A DNA stretch of 64,000 nucleotides from Haematococcus lacustris (lineage: Eukaryota > Chlorophyta > Chlorophyceae > Chlamydomonadales > Haematococcaceae): contig JASKMD010000027.1 of the NCBI GenBank assembly GCA_030144725.1, forward strand, positions 170,796 to 234,795, in the 5' to 3' direction. The notes below the pieces were generated by a model that did not search any database, was not told the DNA's origin, and saw nothing but the letters and a program-made list of their open reading frames with translations. A program made the position numbers and the translations under genes. Numbering within the stretch: position 1 is the stretch's first letter; each line of letters begins with the position of its first letter. Positions 1-10,039 of the stretch are shown piece by piece.

Positions 1-452
1 TGGGTGCCCAGCTGCCAGCACCTTGCACAGCCCCCAGGGGCACCTTGGAGCACCCACCTGGCCCACAAGCATGGCCCTGGCCCCCCCTGCTGCCACCACC
101 CCTGCCCCCTTGACCCCTGCTGGCCCCTGCCCCTCCAGCCCCACTCCCCCTGCCCTGGGGGCTGTCAGCAGCCGTCCCCACCCCCCCGGCCTCTCTGCCT
201 TGCCAGCTGGCCCTCAAGCGGCCCTTGCTGCCACGGGCAGGCCTGGGGCAGCAAGGGCTGCGGCTGGGGCTCATGAGGTTGTGGGCAGGGGGCACTGGCC
301 TATGCCCGCTGACCTCGCTCCTCCGGCTGTGGCGGCGGCGGCGGCGGCGGTGGATGGTGGTGCTGCTGCTGCACCTGTTGGTCAGCATGCAACTGACAGC
401 GCCACCCTCAAGGCGGCGTCACTCGCAGCTCACACCTGCCCTGAGGTGGAGA
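1..452. other. left edge, low-complexity sequence outside the duplicated block
   Basis: This stretch has no counterpart in the second block, which begins at the base matching 453, immediately after a gap. It is rich in C and G with a GGC run near 332-350. One plus frame stays open from the window edge and is treated under the next entry. No conserved domain is recognisable. Confidence 0.5.
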
Positions 453-1714
453 CCAGCAGCGGGGCCAGGGGACAGCAGCAGGGGGGTGCTGGAACGGGGC
501 AGGGGCAGGGGCAGGGGCAGGGGCAGGGGCAGGGGCAGGGGCAGGGGCAGGGCCAGGGCCAGGGGCAGGGGCAGGGGCAGGGGCAGGGGCAGGGGCAGGG
601 GCAGGGGCAGGGGCAGGGGCAGGGGCAGGGGCAGGGGCAGGGGCAGGGGCAGGGGCAGGGGCAGGGGCAGGGGCAGGGGCAGGGGCAGGGGCAGGGGCAG
701 GGGCAGGGGCAGGGGCAGGGGCAGGGGCAGGGGCAGGGGCAGGGGCAGGGGCAGGGGCAGGGGCAGGGGCAGGGGCAGGGGCAGGGGCAGGGGCAGGGGC
801 AGGGGCAGGGGCAGGGGCAGGGGCAGGGGCAGGGGCAGGGGCAGGGGCAGGGGCAGGGGCAGGGGCAGGGGCAGGGGCAGGGGCAGGGGCAGGGGCAGGG
901 GCAGGGCCAGGGGCAGGGGCAGGGCCAGGGGCAGGGGCAGGGCCAGGGGCAGGGGCAGGGGCAGGGGCAGGGGCAGGGGCAGGGGCAGGGGCAGGGGCAG
1001 GGGCAGGGGCAGGGGCAGGGGCAGGGGCAGGGGCAGGGGCAGGGGGGGCAGGGGCAGGGGCAGGGGCAGGGGCAGGGGCAGGGGCAGGGGCAGGGGCAGG
1101 GGCAGGGGCAGGGGCAGGGGCAGGGGCAGGGGCAGGGGCAGGGGAGTGTGGTTGGCAGGGAAGGGGAGAGACGAGGTGAGGAGACCATTGACAGGCAACT
1201 TGAGGAGGCAGGGGTGCAGTGTGCAGCCACCCATGCTTTACCTAAGGCTGCTGCAGGGGCCCTCAGCCCAGATCACAGCCAGCAGCAGCAAGGTGCGGCT
1301 CAGGCACCAAGGCCCTTGGCCCCTGGCTGGTTTGACCTTGACAGCAGCTTGGGGGATGCCGAAGAGGGTGGCGGCGCCCTGGCCCCGTCCGACGCCTGGC
1401 CGAGCTGGCTGACAGCGGGTCGCGCGGTGGAGCTCTCACCCGGCCGTCCGGCAGCCGGCCGGCCGGAGCCTGGACGCACCGGGAAGGACGCGACGGTCAC
1501 TGCTCGTGTGTTTGTAACCGCACCCAGCCCTGTGCCGGTACAGGCGCCGGTGGCCCTCCGCTCGGGTCAACGTGCGGATCAGGTCAACACCCGCCAAAAG
1601 CCGTCCAAGTCCGCCGCGGTCCGCCCACACCCCGATCCTGCGCCGCGCAAGAATACCGGCGGGTGGGATTTGCTCAATGAGGTGGCCGTACCTGCTGTGT
1701 CGGAACATCCGACG
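71..1714 (+). CDS. possible N-terminal exon of the CCCH zinc-finger gene, copy 1
   Basis: One frame is open from the window edge through 1765. The first in-frame ATG is at 71 (MALAPPAATTP), but the true start may lie outside the window. The middle of the frame (about 496-1144) reads as a Gly-Gln dipeptide repeat from the GGGGCA tract. The part after it (about 1150-1714) has ordinary composition, with an acidic stretch and the peptide GGWDLLNEVAVPAVSEHPT. A good donor (gtaagc) at 1715 and an acceptor (ccgctcag) ending at 1808 join phase 0 to phase 0 into the next long frame, giving a 94-bp intron. The evidence for a single gene is splice-frame consistency only. The GQ tract could instead be intronic or untranslated. 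No function can be named from this part. Confidence 0.35.
496..1144 (+). repeat. GGGGCA hexanucleotide tract, about 107 units
   Basis: About 650 bp of near-perfect GGGGCA units, with GGGCCA variants around 553-562 and 903-942 and a G insertion near 1045. The same locus in the second block (39044-39125) has only about 13 units. The G-rich strand has dense GGGG runs and could form G-quadruplexes. In the plus frame used by the flanking open frame it reads as Gly-Gln; in the other frames as Gly-Arg or Gly-Ala type dipeptides. Confidence 0.97.
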
Positions 1715-1808
1715 GTAAGCGTGGTGCCAATGCGCATGGCATTAGTTGCTGCTGAAAATGCTTGAGCGCTTGTGGTTCGCACTTCTGTTTGGGCGCCTGG
1801 CCGCTCAG

Positions 1809-2956
1809 CTGCAAACGCGCGATGTCGCAACGCAGGTCACAGACATCATCGCCAAGCAAGCCGCCCAGCTTCGCGCCAGCCAAATGAATGCCCAGCTTGC
1901 CGAAGATACGAGGCTAATGCGCCCGGCCCGCACTCCTGCCGTCGCACCCGGGTCAGCTGCATCAGTAATCTCACAGCCGCGGTCGCCGACCCTTCCAACA
2001 TCGCGCCTGCCGCAACCCACCTCGTCACAACCGGCAAGGCCGACGCAACCGCATCAGCTGACCGCTGCTCGACCGCCGCCGCCCAGATTCGGCGGTCCGA
2101 CCGCGGCACCGCACGCCAGCGGGATCCGCTCGGAACATGCCGGCACGTCACCCAGCCTCATCCCATTCGCATCGGATTCCGACCACAGGCTTCACCAGGA
2201 TCGTGGTAGTGCCTCCCTCATCGCAGCACCAGCCAAGCAGCAGATGGCTCACTCACACCCAGCTGGCCTTTCTACTCAGCGCCTGGCAACTACACTGGAG
2301 TACCACCCCCCAGCAATAGGTGCAGGGCGTCCAGCCCCGGCCCCAGCCCCAGCCCCAGCCCCAGCCCCAGCCCCAGCCCCAGCCCCAGCCCCAGCCCCAG
2401 CCCCAGCCCCAGCCCCAGCCCCAGCCCCAGCCCCAGCCCCAGCCCCAGCCCCAGCAGCAGCCCCAGCAGCAGCCCCAGCAGCAGCAGCGGCGGTCATCCA
2501 GGTCGATACAAGTGAGGAGCTGAGGCTCCAAGAGTGCCGTGGACCAGGGCGAGGGTCAGGGGCAGGGGCAGGGGCAGGGTCAGGCAGGGGGCCGGCGGCT
2601 GCCCGGGTTCCAGGGGAGGGCAGGCCTGGGTCAGGGGGGCCAGGGGCAGGAGCTGCTGCTGACCCAGGACTTGACCTAGCATCCAGCCTGCAGCAGGAGC
2701 TGGAGCAATGGGGGTGGCCGACAGCTGACTCTGACTCTGACTCTGACCCTGACCCTGGGCCTGACCCTGGACAAGCTACAGGGCCGACTCCTGCAGTGGC
2801 CGCTGCCCTCCCTGCATCGCCTGCCCCTCACCCTCATCCCTACCCGCCCCTCCCCAGCCCCTCACCCGCCCCTCCCCAGCCACTCCCCAGCCCTTCACCG
2901 GCAGCAGCAGCAGCACCGGCAGCAGCAGCAGCACCAGCAGCAGCAGCAGCAGCACC

Positions 2957-2990
<34 letters not shown>

Positions 2991-4286
2991 CCATGTCTGG
3001 CAGCGGGTCCCCCTGCAGCCCCAGCAGCAGCATGCCCCGGGGCGTTGCCACTGGAGGGCAGCGGCGGGGCGGAAGATGAGGAGCTGGAGGCCTTGGCGGC
3101 TTTGCTGAGCTCTGGGGGGCCCTGGGGGTTAGGGCTGGGGGAGGAGGGGCAGGGGGGGGTGCGGCAGGGGGGGGACGGGGAGGGGAGGGAGGGTCAGCAC
3201 GGCGAGGGAGAGGGAGGGGAGGGAGAGCAGCTGCAGCTTGGTAAGGGAGGCCTGCAGCCTGGGGCAGGGCTGAGCCAGGGGGGGGAGCAGCAGCAGGGGG
3301 GTGCTGGCGTGTGGCTGGGTCAGGGGGGGGGCAGGGGGGGGGAGTCAGCAGGGCAGAGGTGGGGGGAGAGGCAGCTGGGGGTGGCCTCCCAGGGTCATGG
3401 AGTGCAGGAGGGGGAGGGGGAGGCGGAGGCCTGTCTGCCTGTGCAGCTCGCCCCCCCTGACTTGTTGGTGGGAGAGGTAAGGACAGGGGTCGGGGCAGAG
3501 GCAGGGGAAGGGGTGCAAGAGGGTTGTCGGGGGGCTGGGCCAAACAAGGGGGAGAAGAGGACGACTGGGGAGGACTTGGAGGAGGGCGAGGAGGAGGGGG
3601 AGGACGAGGAGGAGGGGTGGGTGGGGGATGATGATGCCCAGCAACCGCCCACCCAACAACAGCCACAGCAGCAGCAGCGGCAGGCGGCAAGGCAGCAGCC
3701 GGCAAAACAGCAGTCAGGGAAGGTCAAAGCGAGCAAGGCAGGGTCACGCAAGCGCGTTCTGACATTGCAAGGTGAGAGGGGCTGGAGGGGCTGGGGGGTG
3801 TGGAGGGGTGCGTGAGACTCCCCCCTGCCCCCCCACATCAGGGTCATGTAGGCCAGAGGCGCATGGCTGCTTTGCTGGACGCCATGCTGGGCTCATGGCC
3901 ACCTCCACCTGCACCTGCACCTGCATGGCATTGACTGCTGCCATGAGCTTTGCTTGAGGGGGCTGCTCCTCCCAAACCTGGCAAAGGGCAGGCTGGGCCA
4001 GCCTGCTGTGGCCTTGCCGGCCTCCCAGCCCACTTCTCCAACCCCACCCACCCAACCACCCACTCACCCAACCACCCAGTCAGTCCACCCCTTACCCAGA
4101 CCCAGCCCAGCCTGAGCTGTTAACGATGGTGGGTTTACACCATTGTAGCCATCAGCCTGCTATGGCTGCTGGGCCTTGCCCACCCAGCCCACGCCAAACC
4201 CTTCCAGGTGACCTGCTCCGCCTCCTCATCCTCCTCTACTGTCTTAACATGCTGCCTGTGAGGAAGGTGATGCCAAGTGCACTGCC

Positions 4287-4328
<42 letters not shown>

Positions 4329-4642
4329 GCTGCTGCTGCTGCCGCTGCTGCTGCTGCCGCTGCTGCTGCTGCCGCTGCTGCTGCTGCCGCTGCTGCTGCT
4401 GCTGCTGCTGCTGCTGCCGCTGCTGCTGCTGCCGCTGCTGCTGCTGCCGCTGCTGCTGCTGCTGCTGCTGCTGCTGCCGCTGCTGCTGCTGCCGCTGTGG
4501 CTGCTGCTGCTGCCGCTGCTGCTGCTGCTGCTGCTGCTGCTGCCGCTGCTGCCGCTGCTGCTGCTGCTGCTGCTGCTGCTGCCGCTGCTGCTGCTGCCGC
4601 TGCTGCTGCTGCCGCTGCTGCTGCTGCCGCTGCTGCTGCTGC

Positions 4643-4679
<37 letters not shown>

Positions 4680-4723
4680 GCTGCTGCTGCTGCCGCTGCT
4701 GCTGCTGCCGCTGCTGCTGCTGC

Positions 4724-4757
<34 letters not shown>

Positions 4758-4846
4758 GCTGCTGCTGCTGCCGCTGCTGCTGCTGCCGCTGCTGCTGCTG
4801 CCGCTGCTGCTGCTGCTGCTGCTGCTGCTGCCGCTGCTGCTGCTGC

Positions 4847-4895
<49 letters not shown>

Positions 4896-4954
4896 GCTGC
4901 TGCTGCTGCCGCTGCTGCTGCTGCCGCTGCTGCTGCTGCCGCTGCTGCTGCTGC

Positions 4955-4988
<34 letters not shown>

Positions 4989-5017
4989 GCTGCTGCTGCT
5001 GCCGCTGCTGCTGCTGC

Positions 5018-5051
<34 letters not shown>

Positions 5052-5080
5052 GCTGCTGCTGCTGCCGCTGCTGCTGCTGC

Positions 5081-5119
<39 letters not shown>

Positions 5120-7444
5120 GCCGCTGCTGCTGCTGCCGCTGCTGCTGCTGCCGCTGCTGCTGCTGCTGCTGCTGCCGCTGCTGCTGCTGCTGCCGCTGCT
5201 GCTGCTGCTGCTGCCGCTGCTGCTGCTGCCGCTGCTGCTGCTGCCGCTGCTGCTGCTGCTGCTGCTGCCGCTGCTGCCGCTGCTGCTGCTGCCGCTGCTG
5301 CTGCTGCCGCTGCTGCTGCTGCTGCCGCTGCTGCTGCTGCCGCTGCTGCTGCTGCTGCTGCTGCTGCCGCTGCTGCTGCTGCTGCTGCTGCTGCTGCCGC
5401 TGCTGCTGCTGCCGCTGTGGCTGCTGCCGCTGCTGCTGCTGCCGCTGCTGCTGCTGCCGCTGTGGCTGCTGCCACTGCTGCAGAGTCAGGGGTTCAGGCT
5501 GCACCCCCCAGCTGCCTTCCAGCAGGCCCTGCCGGTCAGGGGGAGCAGGAGCACGGGCTGTATGCTCAGCTCAAGGCGCATGCCAAGGCAGTGAAGAAGG
5601 CCAAAAGGGGGGGCGGGGAGAGGCGGGGGGAGGGGGGGCCGCCCCGCAGGCCTGTGTTTGAGGTTATTGAGCAGAGTGTATGCAGGTGAGGGGCAGGGGC
5701 AGGGGGAGGGGGAGGGGCAGGGGCAGAAGGGGGATCTGCTAAGAGAGGAGTGTGGGGGGGTCAGGGAGGAGCGACCTCTGCCTCCCCCATCCAAGCCCCC
5801 CAGCACAAGGCATTGTGCTTCATGTGTCCGACCCATGCCTCCCATATGCTGGTGCTGGCGCAGGTTCTGGAGGGCAGGGCTGTGCACCCGGGGCAGCGCC
5901 TGCCTGTTCAAGCATCAGGGTGACCCCGCCACCAAGCTCATCCCCTGCAGGTGGGCCTGGGCCGGGCAGGGAGGAGGGCGCATGGCGCAGGTCAGGCAAC
6001 TGGGGTTAGTGCAGTCTGCTGCTCCCCCCCTGCCCCCTGCCTGCTGCCTGCTGCTGCTTGCTTGCCGTCCCACCCTCCGGCCATCTAGCCAGTCTGCCAA
6101 GCTGCCTCTCCCTGGCACATTTGACAACCACCTGATGCTCCCACCGCGCTGCCTGCTGCTACCTGCTGCTACCTGCTGCTACCTGCTGCTACCTGCTGCT
6201 GCTGCTGCTGCCCCCACTGCCCTGCCTGCTGCTGCTGCTGCCCCCACTGCCCTGCCTGCTGCTGCTGCTGCCCCGCCTGCTGCTGCTGCTGCTGCTGCCC
6301 CCACTGCCCTGCCTGCTGCTGCTGCTGCTGCCCCCACTGCCCTGCCTGCTGTTGCTGCTGCTGCTGCCTCAGGGACTGGGCAGCTCAGGGTACTTGCCCT
6401 TACGGGGCCAGCTGCCGGTTCAGCCACGAGGATGGTCTGCTGCTGCCCTGCAAGGCCCTGGTGATGACAGGTGGGGACACGCAGCCGTCACGACGCATCC
6501 CTCCAGCCATCCAGCGACCCCCTGACACCCTAGCCCTGCCCCTCAGCCCCGTCACCTCACTGGGGACCCACAGCCAGGTTGCAGCCCCAGCCAGGTTGCA
6601 GCCAGGTTGCAGCCCCAGCCAGGTTGCTCCAGCTTATTGTGGAACCCCAGCCGGATTGCATCCCTCAGGATTGGCGTGCTGAGAATGACCCCCCTGGCCC
6701 CCAGGCCTTCTCTTCAGCCCTTCATAAACCCCTCACCTTCACTGAGTGCACCCGACCAGTGAGTAAGCCTTTGCTTCCCCTCACACCCTAGCCATGCCCC
6801 TTCACCCCTTCACCCCTTGACCCCTTGACACCTCACACCCTAGCCATGCCCCTTCACCCCTTGACCCCTTGACCCCTCACACCCTAGCCATGCCCCTTCA
6901 CCCCTTCACCCCTTCACCCCTTCACCCCTTGACCCCTTGACCCCTTGACCCCTGGCCCTCAGCTGCAGGTGTCAGCCGCAGCGCTTGTTGTGTGTCAGTA
7001 TGATATGGGGCTGCGGAGGGTGCGGCTGGAGGGGCAGGGGCAGGGGCAGTGGGGGTGGCAGTGGCAGTGGAGCAGGGTGCTGCAGCAGGGTGCGGCTGGG
7101 GGGCAGATGCTGTAGAGGGTGAGGGCTGGAGAGGGAGAGTACTCACACCCTACTCACACCCTACTCACACCCTACTCACACCCTACTCATACACGGCCTG
7201 AACGGCGGCTGTGCAGCCCTGGTGCACCCCACTGCCGCTGCTGCTGCTGCCACTGCTGCGCCCAGGCACTTGCACGCTGCCCTCCTGTACTGCCTCGCAC
7301 CAGCTGGACCCATCAGAGCTGCAGCAGCTGCAGGAGTACTACAACGGCATGCGTGTGAAGCAGCAGCAGTTGGTGGCACTCATGGCGACAAGCACCGACA
7401 GCCACCAGGCCAACGGCAGCGGCGTGGAGGTGGAAGAGTTATGA
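1809..7444 (+). CDS. tandem CCCH zinc-finger protein, copy 1
   Basis: Proposed exons: 1809-3771, 5484-5685, 5864-5950, 6373-6460, 6633-6758, 6963-7019 and 7304-7444, all GT-AG and frame-consistent; the last two joins are the least sure. The long first exon is disordered: Pro-Ala repeat (2331-2454), Asp-Ser run, poly-Ala, Gly/Glu-rich and acidic EEGEEEGEDEEEG, then a basic KVKASKAGSRKR stretch. Splicing then builds two CCCH fingers. The first, CRFWRAGLCTRGSACLFKH (C-x7-C-x5-C-x3-H), crosses the intron at 5686. The second, CRDWAAQGTCPYGASCRFSH (C-x8-C-x5-C-x3-H), crosses the intron at 5951. Tandem CCCH fingers of this spacing usually bind RNA. The arrangement recalls the ZC3H4/6/8 group, but I do not assign an orthologue. 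The C-terminus is short (LDPSELQQLQEYYNGM), ending VEVEEL and TGA. The gene converges on eIF5A. Confidence 0.65.
2331..2454 (+). repeat. CCCCAG hexanucleotide repeat (Pro-Ala coding), copy 1
   Basis: About twenty CCCCAG units inside the long CCCH-gene exon, translated as Pro-Ala in the gene frame and passing into CAG-rich sequence. The second block has two units fewer (4 residues shorter), keeping the frame. Confidence 0.95.
4288..5482 (+). repeat. 1.2-kb CTG/CCG tract filling an intron of the CCCH gene, copy 1
   Basis: Almost pure CTG triplets with a CCG (sometimes TGG) every few units, giving higher-order 12- to 30-bp blocks. All six frames are open and read as poly-Leu, poly-Ala, poly-Cys, poly-Gln or poly-Ser. 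The tract sits between a donor (gtgaga at 3772) and an acceptor (ctgctgcag ending 5483) that join phase 1 to phase 1 into the CCCH finger exon, so it is best read as intronic (intron 3772-5483). A frame-changing imperfection (ctgctgcgccgctg, near 5118) is absent from the other block. Confidence 0.9.
6151..6366 (+). repeat. CTGCTGCTA/CTGCTGCCCCCACTGCC repeat at the 3' end of an intron
   Basis: Imperfect tandem units of CCTGCTGCTA followed by blocks of CTGCTG and CCCCCACTGCCCTG. They form the last 220 bp of the CCCH-gene intron 5951-6372 and supply the pyrimidine-rich context of its acceptor. Confidence 0.8.
6788..6956 (+). repeat. CCCCTTGA/CCCCTTCA 8-bp tandem repeat in an intron
   Basis: Runs of CCCCTTGA and CCCCTTCA units are interrupted by three copies of a CTCACACCCTAGCCATG segment. 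They lie in the CCCH-gene intron 6759-6962. The order of TTGA and TTCA units differs slightly between the two blocks without changing the length. Confidence 0.8.
7141..7194 (+). repeat. 11-bp tandem repeat (CTCACACCCTA)
   Basis: Five close copies of an 11-bp unit lie upstream of the last proposed exon of the CCCH gene. The same array is at 45117-45170 in the second block. Confidence 0.85.
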
Positions 7445-7858
7445 GAGCGTGGCCCATACACGTCCTGGAAGGTGCAAACGTGGAATGGACTTATGAAGTC
7501 AGTTCAGTGTGCTTAAGCCTAGCGCTTGCAGCTACCAGGAAATGACCAATCTGTGGGTTAGGTCGCTCGCATCTCCGCGCCAGTCTGGCGCTAGGCAGAG
7601 CAGACTCGCGGCTCCCAGACGACAGTTGATGAGTCTCGGAAAGGAATTGGCGCTGACCCACACTGCCACAGCTTGCAATTCGATTCATACATTTGGCCCC
7701 ATGCAGACCGTGTCGCTGCTGGGCGCTTCATGGCTCGGCCCAATCATTGGCAGATATGGGTGGTGGTCCAACCTTCCAAGCGCTCCAGGATGTAGCCAGG
7801 CGCTTGCTTCTACCACAGCTGACAGTTGCTCATTCTGCCCATTGTGCCCATCACCCAA

Positions 7859-7938
7859 ATGTACCCAGTTGGTACCCAGTTGGTACCGAGTTGGTACCCA
7901 GTTGGTACCCAGTTGATACCCAGTTGGTACCCAGTTGG
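7859..7938 (+). repeat. 11-bp tandem repeat TACCCAGTTGG, copy 1
   Basis: Seven to eight units, several creating GGTACC palindromes at the unit junctions, with single-base variants (CGAGTT, TTGATACC). It lies about 415 bp past the CCCH-gene stop, so it may be in its 3' UTR or between genes. Confidence 0.92.
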
Positions 7939-8475
7939 TAATGTTACAAACTGACCCACTCACCGTGCGTAACACATGCTGACTGCTGCTGACAAAGGTG
8001 GTGAAGCACTCTACCTTCATGGCGTCAGATCTGCACATTCAGCATCAAATGTTGTGTTTTAGCCTAAACACCGCAACCTACCCACAACAGCCGCATGCAT
8101 TGGATTAGCCCTCCCGCCCCGTCGTGCGGTGTTCGGCTCAGATGGGTGACTCCTACAACATAGAGGTCGTGAAATTGAAACCACGACGACGCGGTTGTTC
8201 CGACGCGAGAAAGGGTCCGGTCTCCCTTCAGGCTCGCTCGCCGCGCGCATTTCCAGGCACGCTCCATCGGGAGCGTAGTTCTCTCGTACTTTTAGGACAA
8301 GCTCAGTCCCCACAGCATTTTCCTGGCGACCCAAGGTATCTGAGGTTAAACCACCATCGGCACACACAAGCCCATACTTGCAGGCACTGATGCACAAGGT
8401 ACTATCATGGACAGTACAGCCAAAGACACGTCCAAAGGCAGCCTTGAGGAGTCCATAGTGCGGCCTGGGCAGGAC

Positions 8476-8480
8476 TTACA
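8476..8480 (-). terminator. candidate TGTAA polyadenylation signal for eIF5A
   Basis: TGTAA on the minus strand, the usual polyadenylation word in chlorophyte algae, about 225 bases downstream of the eIF5A stop. It was chosen by position only, and five-base words occur by chance. Confidence 0.35.
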
Positions 8481-8704
8481 CAGCATGCACCTCTCACCTA
8501 TCATGTACATAACCTGGCTGGCACCATGCAACCCCACCCATGACCTTTAAGGCACCTCATTGCTTCTGGCACTCCGCAAGCTCCTGCCATGCACATGACA
8601 TGCACATGACATGCACATGCGGCTGACACTACCATGTGGCACCTGGCTGCGACTGCATCGCTTGGAAAACTAGTTGAGGGCCACCTTGTGGCAGAGGAGC
8701 AGCT

Positions 8705-9789
8705 CTAGGCCTTGCTTTGCACAACCTTCATGCTGTTGATCATCTCCTCGCCCATGGCCTGCAGAGCAAGAGGCAATATACGACTGACGCAAAGCTGTGT
8801 CTCAAGCAATTGAGCATTACTGCAAACAAAGCATAGAGATGCTGGAAGGTGCATGCGCCGCACTGCTGGATCATCGCACACCTTCAGCACAGACACAACG
8901 ATCTCCTTGCCCTCGCCGAAGTCAATCTTCAGCTGCTCAGCCAGCTTCTCGGACTCGTCAGTGCCATAAGGCAGCTTCAAGTCGTCACGAGTGCTGCCGT
9001 TCTCCTCCATCAGAGACACCTGTTGCCAAGAATACACGAACCCGGCTGCTGAAACAAGGCGAGGCAGCCGGCGGCCAGCTCAAACGTTCGTGCATGTCAC
9101 TTACAAAGCCATCCTCATTGATGTCAATAAGGGTGTACTCATTGCGGGCCACGTTAGGCACCTGCAGGTGTGATTTGCGTCAAAACCCATGACGTTCAAA
9201 TCCCAAACATTCATGGGCTTACAACCCCCCATGATCAAAGCTGTGTGAGTTCAGGCCAAGTGCTGCATGCACCTACATCGCAGTTGTGTGATGATGGGGT
9301 CAGGTCTTCGTATTTCTTCCCTGTGAAAATGTCGATGCCTACAAAGTGGCACTTAGCGTGGCCGTGCTTTCCAGTTTTTGAGGTGGACACATCTGCGACC
9401 TGTGTGCCAGGACACAGGGGCAGCCCTGGGGCATAGCCGGCGAGCCAGAGCTGAGCAGCTGTCGTATTGATGCATGCTGTCAGGCATACAGCTGCTCGCG
9501 AGGGATGCATGAGGGCGTGATCCGCTGCAAAGATGGTGTGGGGCTCGTGTCGCTGCCACTGGCCTAGAGGCTGGCCTGCCTGACCTTGCAGGGTCTGTTG
9601 TTGATGACGATGTAGGCGTTCTTACGAATAGTGCCGGCCTGCTGGGGGTATGTCAGAGAAGCTCCAGCATCCGCGGACTCAAACGTCTCTGCATGGGAGG
9701 GGTCACTCCAGCATTGGTTGGCGGAGGTCCTACTTTTTGCATTGCGCGCAGATCGCCGCAAGCGACCCACCGTCCTCGTGGTCCGACAT
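8705..9789 (-). CDS. EIF5A: translation elongation/initiation factor eIF5A, copy 1
   Basis: eIF5A helps ribosomes through difficult peptide bonds and in termination, and carries the unique hypusine modification. Six exons on the minus strand: 9771-9789, 9585-9688, 9277-9399, 9105-9161, 8882-9019, 8705-8758; all introns are GT-AG and the sum is 164 residues plus TAG, close to the usual ~157-160. The protein starts [17 protein letters not shown] and contains [12 protein letters not shown], the hypusination loop [12 protein letters not shown] (modified Lys predicted at residue 52), [18 protein letters not shown] and the C-terminal OB-fold segment ending [17 protein letters not shown]. The tiny 19-nt first exon fixes the start, because splicing it to exon 2 restores the conserved N-terminus. 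It is divergent from RPN6 and convergent with the CCCH gene. The exons read the same in the second block. Confidence 0.96.
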
Positions 9790-9875
9790 GTTTCAGACAA
9801 AGGGCTGGGGAGACTCCTACGGCAGCTGCCTTCCACAACGCCGCGTGTGGAAAGGGGTATTACCGAGGAGTTAGG

Positions 9876-9885
9876 CCATAAATAG
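9876..9885 (-). promoter_or_regulatory. TATA-like element upstream of eIF5A
   Basis: CTATTTATGG on the minus strand, about 90 bases upstream of the eIF5A ATG, is the only AT-rich TATA-like word in this short upstream region. The distance fits a core promoter with a short 5' UTR. This is inference from position and composition. Confidence 0.35.
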
Positions 9886-10039
9886 GGAGTTTTGTCGGTT
9901 ATGATCAGGCATGAGCTTCGTATTGGGAGAATGCGCTTCGCTGTTTGGGTTTGGTGAACTGAATACTTGGTATACGCTATTGGCATGTCTGTGGCGTCTT
10001 TGCTTATGCAATGCAAATGCAATGCTGGCCCATCATGAC

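Larger units (their letters stand above)
7445..8704. other. convergent intergenic region between the CCCH gene and eIF5A, copy 1
   Basis: It holds the 3' ends of two convergent genes. Apart from the 11-bp repeat listed separately and a small CACATGACATG repeat near 8590-8620, the sequence is non-repetitive. A segment around 8120-8300 with several CGACG-type words is less biased than its surroundings and has short open frames on both strands (for example GDSYNIEVVKLKPRRRG on plus). No family is recognisable there, so I call no gene. Confidence 0.5.

Noticed and set aside
419..1234. Minus-strand Leu-Pro and Cys-Pro dipeptide frames
   Set aside because: Shadow translations of the GGGGCA tract, with no ordinary-composition flank that suggests a gene.
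4135..5661. Poly-Ala, poly-Leu, poly-Gln, poly-Ser and poly-Cys open frames of 360-510 residues on both strands
   Set aside because: They are the six translations of one CTG/CCG repeat lying between phase-matched splice sites; only one short end of one frame is the real zinc-finger exon.
6788..7200. CRISPR-like array from regularly spaced short repeats
   Set aside because: Units are 8-11 bp contiguous tandem repeats with no spacers, in a eukaryotic intron.
7620..7665. C/D-box snoRNA candidate (TGATGA ... CTGA)
   Set aside because: The boxes are under 30 bases apart, there is no terminal stem, and the part between them resembles rRNA sense and not antisense sequence.
8124..8390. Small plus-strand protein in the CCCH-eIF5A intergenic region
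   Set aside because: The frame has no recognisable domain or splice partner, and an equally long minus frame overlaps it.
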